Shown: piece by piece, positions 7,306-11,217 of the stretch
Layout of the letters: each line of letters begins with the position of its first letter
Numbering within the stretch: position 1 is the stretch's first letter
Assembly (NCBI GenBank): GCA_007135295.1
Contig: SLJD01000445.1
Location: 1 to 11,217, forward strand
Length of the DNA stretch: 11,217 nucleotides
Origin: Phycisphaerales bacterium
Lineage (GTDB): Bacteria > Planctomycetota > Phycisphaerae > Phycisphaerales > SM1A02
Reading direction: 5' to 3'
The notes under the pieces: model-generated
Told to the model about the DNA's origin: nothing
The model's input: only the letters and a program-made list of their open reading frames with translations
Database searches by the model: none
Position numbers and translations under genes: made by a program

Positions 7306-7941
7306 ATGCCCCGAGCGATTCTGCTGATATGTCTTCTCGCGGTCGTGGCCTGCATGGCGGCGGGGTGCGCGCCGATGCGAACGTACCCGCCGGTCGAAGG
7401 CGCCCAGGAATTCCCATGGCCCGGCGCCGAGCCGATCCCGACCATGTCCCGGCGGGCGATCCGCCACGAACGCCTGCGAACGAACGACGACGGGCCGTAC
7501 TACGTCAACCTGCCGCCCGGCACGCCGCCCGAGGTCTATGAGAAGCTCTTCGACCTGCTTCGGGACACGGAGCCGATGATGCAGGAAGACGATCCGACGT
7601 ACCACATCGTCCAGGTTCGCGCCCGCGGCCTGCAGGGCGAGGTGGATCTCGTTTACTCCGCCCCGGACGTCCAGCCGCGATTCGTCACCCTCACCATGCG
7701 GCGCGACGCCATGGACTGGCGGGTGACCAACCGCCGTGTCTGGCGGATCAACGTCGATGTGCCCGCCCCGAACTATGGTCGGGAAATTGAAGAACCGCCG
7801 CCTCCGCCGCAAGCCCCGGAAGCTCCGGAGAACCCGGAAGACGGGCAGGGTGACGACGCTGACGCTGATGCCGATGACAGCAGCGATGGGGATGATGGCG
7901 GCAACGGCGATGAGGACCGCGATGGCGGCCGCGGCTCATGA
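7306..7941 (+). CDS. Predicted lipoprotein with proline hinge and acidic C-terminal tail
   Basis: ATG 7306 follows GGAG (7295-7298) at 7-base spacing. The 211-residue product starts with a lipoprotein-type signal: a basic start, a hydrophobic core (ILLICLLAVVACM), then AAGC with the modifiable cysteine at residue 21. Alanine at -3 is less common than leucine. The body (about 30-165) is a small soluble domain with no family I recognise. It is followed by a proline-rich hinge (EEPPPPPQAPEAP) and a low-complexity tail of Asp, Gly and Asp-Ala repeats that is strongly acidic. Such a tail could bind cations or act as a spacer, which is inference. The stop overlaps the start of the epimerase gene (ATGA, 7938-7941), so the two are translationally coupled. 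This is unusual because the products probably act in different compartments. The name lipoprotein rests on the signal only. Confidence 0.8.
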   Translation: MPRAILLICLLAVVACMAAGCAPMRTYPPVEGAQEFPWPGAEPIPTMSRRAIRHERLRTNDDGPYYVNLPPGTPPEVYEKLFDLLRDTEPMMQEDDPTYHIVQVRARGLQGEVDLVYSAPDVQPRFVTLTMRRDAMDWRVTNRRVWRINVDVPAPNYGREIEEPPPPPQAPEAPENPEDGQGDDADADADDSSDGDDGGNGDEDRDGGRGS

Positions 7942-8912
7942 GCGCGTCGGCTGACCTGCACGACCAGTACCGGGGACGGTCGGTCTGCGTGACCGGCGGG
8001 GCGGGGTTCATTGGCTCGCATCTCTGCGACGCCCTCGTCGAAGCCGATGCGGATGTCCGCGTCATCGATGACCTGTCCCACGGCAAGGCGGCGAACATCG
8101 AATCCATCGCCGACCGGATCGAGATGATCGAAGCGTCGATCCTCGACGGGTCGGCCTTGCGGCGGGCGGTTGAGGGTTGCGACCGCGTCTTTCACCTTGC
8201 GGCGCTCGGTTCGGTGCCGGCAAGCATCGAACAGCCTGCGAGTTATCACGAGGTCAACGCGACCGGCACGTTGTACGTCCTCGAAGCGGCCCGGCAGTTC
8301 GGCGTCGAGCGGGTGATCTTCTCCGCGTCGAGCAGCGCGTACGGCAACTGCGATGAGTTGCCCGTGCGAGAGACCCGCGTGCCGGACCCCATGTCGCCGT
8401 ACGCGGTCTCGAAGTGCACCGGCGAGCATCTCATGCGGGCGTACGCGTGCTGCTACGAGCTTTCGACGGTGAGTCTGCGGTACTTCAACATCTTCGGCCC
8501 GCGGCAGCGGCCGGACTCGCAGTATGCGGCGGTGATACCGCGGTTCGCAGCGGCGATGCTCGCCGGCGAAAAGCCGACGGTCTACGGCGACGGCCACCAG
8601 TCCCGCGACTTCACGCATGTCGACAACGCCGTGCGCGCCAACCTGCTCGCCGGGTCGTGCGCGGCCGACCTTGCTGGCGAGGCGGTCAACATCGCCTGCG
8701 GTGGTCGGTTCAGTCTGCTCGAACTGATCGACACCATGGCCGACCTGCTCGGCGTCGAGTCTCAGCGCGAGCACGCCTCGGCCCGGGTCGGTGAAGTGCG
8801 GCACAGCCAGGCGAGCATCGACGCCGCCCGCGAGTTGATCGGCTACGAACCGGTGACCGGCTTCGAGCAAGGCCTGCAGCAGACGCTTGAATCCTTCCGC
8901 GCGGCGGTCTGA
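7938..8912 (+). CDS. NAD-dependent nucleotide-sugar 4-epimerase (extended SDR family)
   Basis: The 324-residue protein has the extended short-chain dehydrogenase pattern. TGGAGFIG (19-26) is the NAD-binding glycine motif and D44-D45 ends strand two. SSS (131-133) and Y155-x-x-x-K159 form the catalytic set. The segment RYFNIFGPRQ and the later GDGHQSRDFTHVDNAV are typical of UDP-GlcNAc/UDP-Glc 4-epimerase-like proteins (WbpP/Gne/GalE relatives). The reaction would be oxidation and re-reduction at C4 of a UDP-sugar in the cytoplasm, feeding envelope polysaccharide or protein glycosylation. Other members of the fold are dehydratases or decarboxylases, so substrate and exact reaction are not certain. 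The start is set by the ATGA overlap with the lipoprotein gene. Length is normal for the family. I see no strong terminator after it. Confidence 0.88.
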   Translation: MSASADLHDQYRGRSVCVTGGAGFIGSHLCDALVEADADVRVIDDLSHGKAANIESIADRIEMIEASILDGSALRRAVEGCDRVFHLAALGSVPASIEQPASYHEVNATGTLYVLEAARQFGVERVIFSASSSAYGNCDELPVRETRVPDPMSPYAVSKCTGEHLMRAYACCYELSTVSLRYFNIFGPRQRPDSQYAAVIPRFAAAMLAGEKPTVYGDGHQSRDFTHVDNAVRANLLAGSCAADLAGEAVNIACGGRFSLLELIDTMADLLGVESQREHASARVGEVRHSQASIDAARELIGYEPVTGFEQGLQQTLESFRAAV

Positions 8913-9054
8913 AACACGTTTCGTCCAAACCGGATTCGGGGACGGTTCGCACGCCGTGATACGGTTTGCCCGGCCACGATGAACATTATTTTGTGTTCGC
9001 GGCAGCCCCGGCGAAAATCGGTGGTATATTCGATGATGCGGGCGCAGAAGTGTT

Positions 9055-9067
9055 CTCCTTTGAGGAG
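9055..9067 (+). promoter_or_regulatory. Hairpin that would hide the ribosome site of the candidate small ORF
   Basis: CTCCT (9055-9059) is the exact complement of AGGAG (9063-9067), with a 3-base loop TTG. AGGAG is the ribosome site of the ORF at 9074, so the hairpin would block it when closed. The stem is only 5 bp, so it may be weak or accidental. Confidence 0.3.
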
Positions 9068-9073
9068 CACGCC

Positions 9074-9253
9074 ATGCGACGCAGCGAATCCAAGGTCGGG
9101 GTGGGGGCCGGGGCGGGTCAGCCGGGGAAGAGGTGGGGGATGCAGGGCATCCACGCGGTTCGTGGATCATTTGACAGACCGATCATGACCGCCGCCCGGC
9201 ATTTCGGTGCCATGGGCCGGTCGATCCTGCGCGCGGCGCATGGTCGCCGATGA
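9074..9253 (+). CDS. Candidate small basic protein, 59 residues, unknown
   Basis: ATG 9074 has an excellent ribosome site, GAGGAG (9062-9067), at 6-base spacing, as good as that of the large genes. About three quarters of its third codon positions are G or C, consistent with coding. The product is basic, rich in Gly, Arg and Ala, starts MRRSESKVG and ends AAHGRR. I see no signal peptide, membrane segment or known domain. It lies alone between the epimerase and the cysteine-rich protein. It could also be a chance frame in GC-rich DNA, since composition alone makes such frames common; the ribosome site is the main support. Confidence 0.4.
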   Translation: MRRSESKVGVGAGAGQPGKRWGMQGIHAVRGSFDRPIMTAARHFGAMGRSILRAAHGRR

Positions 9254-9401
9254 ACTCTGGCGTGTTTCCATCACGAATGATCAGCCGGTACAGGCCAGGG
9301 AGGTGTTCACCATTCAAACATCATCGGCGCTGATCGCGGCGGGCCGGGACCGGTGTGCGCGAACCCGACCCGCGACGATCTCAGCCGGAAAGGAGTGAGC
9401 C

Positions 9402-10574
9402 GTGAATCGGTTCATACGCAGTGTCATCGGGTTTCTCGGGCTTTCGTTCGCGCTGAGTGCATCCCCCGCACTGGCGCAGGAGCCGCCGGCCTGGAACCGC
9501 TCGGTCGAGGCGGTGGCGATCCTGCCCGACGATACCGGGGGATACCACGTCACGGTCATGATCGGCGCTGAAGCGGACGGCATCGAAACGATCAGCGACC
9601 TGAGCGTGGATGTGTTCATCCTCGTCAACGGCATGCTGGTTGAAGAGCAGCCGCACGAGATCATCGCCTATCCCAACAGCGACATGTCGTCGAGTTGCCC
9701 GCCGTGTCCGACCTTCCAGCCGTGCATCTGCTGCGAGGCGAGCGGCATCTGCGGGTGCGGCGGGATCATCGCTCCGGCTCCGGGGACGGCCGCGTCGCAT
9801 CCGCTACAGCCGGGCGATGAGATCATCATCCAGGCCGTCCCGCCGTCGTCCGCCCTGCCCGACAGTGACATGTCGGACAACGAACTGGAGCTGACGTTCC
9901 AGGGTGAGCCGGTGTTCTGGGAGCGGCGGATCGTCTCCGCGCATCTCGCTCCGCCGTCGACGCCGGACGGCACGCATGACCTGATCGTTGAATGGGAAGT
10001 GCTGCTCGCTGAGATCACGTACGAACTCGATCTGTCGACGGAGATCGTCGTGCTTGTCAACGGCGTGGTGGCAGGTGGCGTGGACGCGTGCGCGGACTCG
10101 CCGTTTCTCATCTCGCCGGACAACCCGTGCCTGAGCATTGGCTGCGAACTGCAGGAGGGCTGCGCGTCGGCATCGTGTGCCGGGGCGTCGATGACGCTGC
10201 GTTGCCGGTACGCCAACTCGAACTGGTGGGAACTCGGCTGCGCGTGCCTGTCGGCCGAGCCGATGCCCCTGGTCGTGCCCGGCCTCGTGCTGCAGCCGGA
10301 CGATGAGGTCATGGTCACGCTCGCCACGTCACAGCGCGGAACGCCGAACCTGCCCGGCAGCGAAGCGGGCGCGACGATGACGTTGACCGTGCCGTGCTCC
10401 GCGGACCTGAACGGCGACGGGGTGGTCGGCGGAGCGGATCTCGGCATGCTGCTCGCCGAGTGGGGGCCGTGCCAGAGTTGCGAGACATGTCAGGATTGCC
10501 CAGCCGATCTGACCGGCGACTGCCAGGTCGGCGGGGCGGACCTTGGCATCCTGCTGAGCAGTTGGTCGAGCTGA
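9402..10574 (+). CDS. Secreted cysteine-rich protein of two related halves with paired dockerin-like tag (390 aa)
   Basis: The start is GTG 9402, preceded by AAAGGAG (9389-9395) at 6-base spacing. Residues 1-25 are a classical signal peptide cut after ALA. The mature part looks like two diverged copies of one domain. SVDVFILVNG (68-77) matches STEIVVLVNG (212-221), and LQPGDEI (135 on) matches LQPDDEV (297 on). Between these landmarks each copy holds a cysteine-rich insert: seven Cys at 99-119 (CPPCP, CICC) and eight at 230-282. Residues 334-390 are the paired dockerin-like tag with a cysteine-rich linker (CQSCETCQDC). I count 21 cysteines in all, which suggests disulfide bonding outside the cytoplasm or metal binding. 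I recognise no family for the repeated domain; beta-sandwich adhesion-type domains would fit the strand-like pattern. It is a single gene followed by its own hairpin terminator. Confidence 0.88.
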   Translation: MNRFIRSVIGFLGLSFALSASPALAQEPPAWNRSVEAVAILPDDTGGYHVTVMIGAEADGIETISDLSVDVFILVNGMLVEEQPHEIIAYPNSDMSSSCPPCPTFQPCICCEASGICGCGGIIAPAPGTAASHPLQPGDEIIIQAVPPSSALPDSDMSDNELELTFQGEPVFWERRIVSAHLAPPSTPDGTHDLIVEWEVLLAEITYELDLSTEIVVLVNGVVAGGVDACADSPFLISPDNPCLSIGCELQEGCASASCAGASMTLRCRYANSNWWELGCACLSAEPMPLVVPGLVLQPDDEVMVTLATSQRGTPNLPGSEAGATMTLTVPCSADLNGDGVVGGADLGMLLAEWGPCQSCETCQDCPADLTGDCQVGGADLGILLSSWSS

Positions 10575-10922
10575 TATTCGCTGGCCCAGTTTGACAAGCC
10601 CATGGGCGTCCTGCAATTGCGCGGCGCCCTGGGCTGTTTTGCGCAGGTCTCAAGTCGAGGCACGGTGGCCGGGCGGCTTCATTCTGCCGGCTCAACTTGG
10701 ATCGTGTTCGTATGCAGAAATCGGTAATTCTGCCCCTTTTTTCCATATTGCCTGTCCAGCCCGCATCCTCAGGTCGAAACTACCGGTAAGTCAAGGCCCA
10801 TGGTTGGCCAAGGTTGATTGGCTCGGGGCAGCCGCTCACGCGGAGTTGAGGCGGCCGGGCCGGGAAGCGACGAGAGTGACAGCGTGCGGCGATGGGTCGA
10901 CGCGTAACGGAAGGGCGGAAAG
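10575..10922. other. 348-base gap with a terminator and otherwise nothing clear
   Basis: It contains the hairpin terminator at 10597-10640. The rest has no convincing gene. A 185-codon frame crosses the gap and runs out of frame through the start of the next gene, so I treat it as chance. A perfect TTGACA (10591-10596) lies at the terminator edge but has no matching -10 at 16-18 bases. A T-rich run (10737-10743, CTTTTTT) lies in mid-gap without a stem. Confidence 0.5.
10597..10640 (+). terminator. Hairpin terminator after the cysteine-rich protein gene
   Basis: AGCCCATGGGCG (10597-10608) pairs with CGCCCTGGGCT (10625-10635), giving 11 base pairs with one bulged T (10603) and a 16-base loop. 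GTTTT follows (10636-10640). It begins 22 bases after the stop. The loop is larger and the T-run shorter than in the terminator at 6261, so it is probably weaker. Confidence 0.65.
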
Positions 10923-11217
10923 ATGCACAGGTGGTCGCTCGCAATGGTCGGAGTCTTCGGGGCAGCGATCGCCCTCAGCAGCCAGATGGTCGGATCCCTG
11001 GCCGGGGCTGATCGCGATCCGGCGGCCGAGGGGTTTGTCGTGCATTACTTCGACCAGCCCCGCGCGCTCACGCTGGACGCCAGCCGCATCGCCATCCGGA
11101 CGCCGCACGAGTCGGCGTTGGGCGAGGCAGTCGACACGCTTGGTCTGACCGATCAGCCGGTCCGGTCGTGGTCGGCCGAGCGCTGGCAACTCGTCGATCT
11201 GCCGGCCGACCACCGCG
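10923..11217 (+). CDS. N-terminal part of an exported protein, cut by the window end
   Basis: ATG 10923 is the first start after an in-frame TAA at 10905-10907. It has a purine-rich GGAAGGG (10909-10915) at 7-base spacing. The frame stays open to the window edge (98 full codons). Residues 1-29 form a signal peptide (basic start, core LAMVGVFGAAIAL, likely cut after AGA). The following region contains FVVHYFDQPRALTLDASRIAIR. It resembles the start of propeptides found before some secreted subtilisin-type (S8) proteases, but that is a weak resemblance and the catalytic part is not visible. ATG codons at residues 8 and 22 would destroy the signal peptide and are less likely. Confidence 0.75.
   Translation, partial: MHRWSLAMVGVFGAAIALSSQMVGSLAGADRDPAAEGFVVHYFDQPRALTLDASRIAIRTPHESALGEAVDTLGLTDQPVRSWSAERWQLVDLPADHR

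Larger units (their letters stand above)
8913..9401. other. 489-base gap after the epimerase, containing one candidate small ORF
   Basis: This stretch holds the candidate small ORF at 9074-9253 and otherwise no gene I can support. After the epimerase stop there is only a weak stem (AACCG 8928-8932 with CGGTT 8943-8947) with no T-run, so no confident terminator. A longer frame starting with TTG at 8966 includes the small ORF, but its extra N-terminus has no ribosome site. I find no clear promoter for the gene at 9402. Confidence 0.5.

Noticed and set aside
7773..9170. Minus-strand open frame of 465 codons opposite the epimerase
   Set aside because: The plus strand encodes a full SDR protein with all catalytic motifs. 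The minus product is Arg- and Ala-rich without recognisable features.
10591..10596. Perfect TTGACA as a -35 element
   Set aside because: No acceptable -10 at 16-18 bases downstream, and it lies at the edge of a terminator stem.
10591..11148. 185-codon plus-strand frame after the cysteine-rich gene
   Set aside because: It begins inside the terminator and runs out of frame through a gene with a good signal peptide; the product is not protein-like.

Overview
The window looks like a piece of a planctomycete genome, most likely class Phycisphaerae. It is GC-rich, and four of its secreted proteins end in the same paired dockerin-like tag (D-x-N/T-G-D-G-x-V-x-G-A-D-L-G-x-L-L followed by W), a C-terminus I associate with that group. 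The lineage call rests on that pattern and on the large two-helix surface proteins; no rRNA or tRNA is present to confirm it.

Layout, left to right. (1) 1-308: 3' end of a secreted protein with the paired tag, then a hairpin terminator. (2) 309-1010: a 702-base gap with a candidate promoter and a terminator-like hairpin. (3) 1011-6223: two tandem co-directional genes, 50 bases apart, for large exported right-handed beta-helix proteins (812 and 907 aa). Each has two helix domains and the paired tag. Their leaders and start regions share a 78-base perfect repeat, and a strong terminator closes the pair. (4) 6405-7001, minus strand: a flavin prenyltransferase (UbiX family). Just upstream of it (7011-7212, minus) is a protein-like frame that has a good start codon only if one G is removed from a G5 run. 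(5) 7306-8912, plus strand: a predicted lipoprotein with an acidic tail, overlapping by an ATGA junction an extended-SDR nucleotide-sugar epimerase. (6) 8913-9401: a gap with one candidate small basic ORF (9074-9253). (7) 9402-10574: a secreted cysteine-rich protein built from two related halves plus the paired tag, followed by a hairpin terminator. (8) 10923-11217: the 5' end of another exported protein, cut by the window edge.

How the parts fit together. The common thread is export: six of the eight clear proteins are inferred to be exported (five visible signal sequences; the window-edge protein by its tag). Four carry the same C-terminal module on otherwise unrelated bodies, which suggests a shared anchoring or sorting signal, or a scaffold partner outside this window. 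The sugar epimerase could feed envelope glycan synthesis. UbiX supplies a cofactor for UbiD-type decarboxylases, none of which is present here. I see no CRISPR, phage, transposase, tRNA or rRNA.
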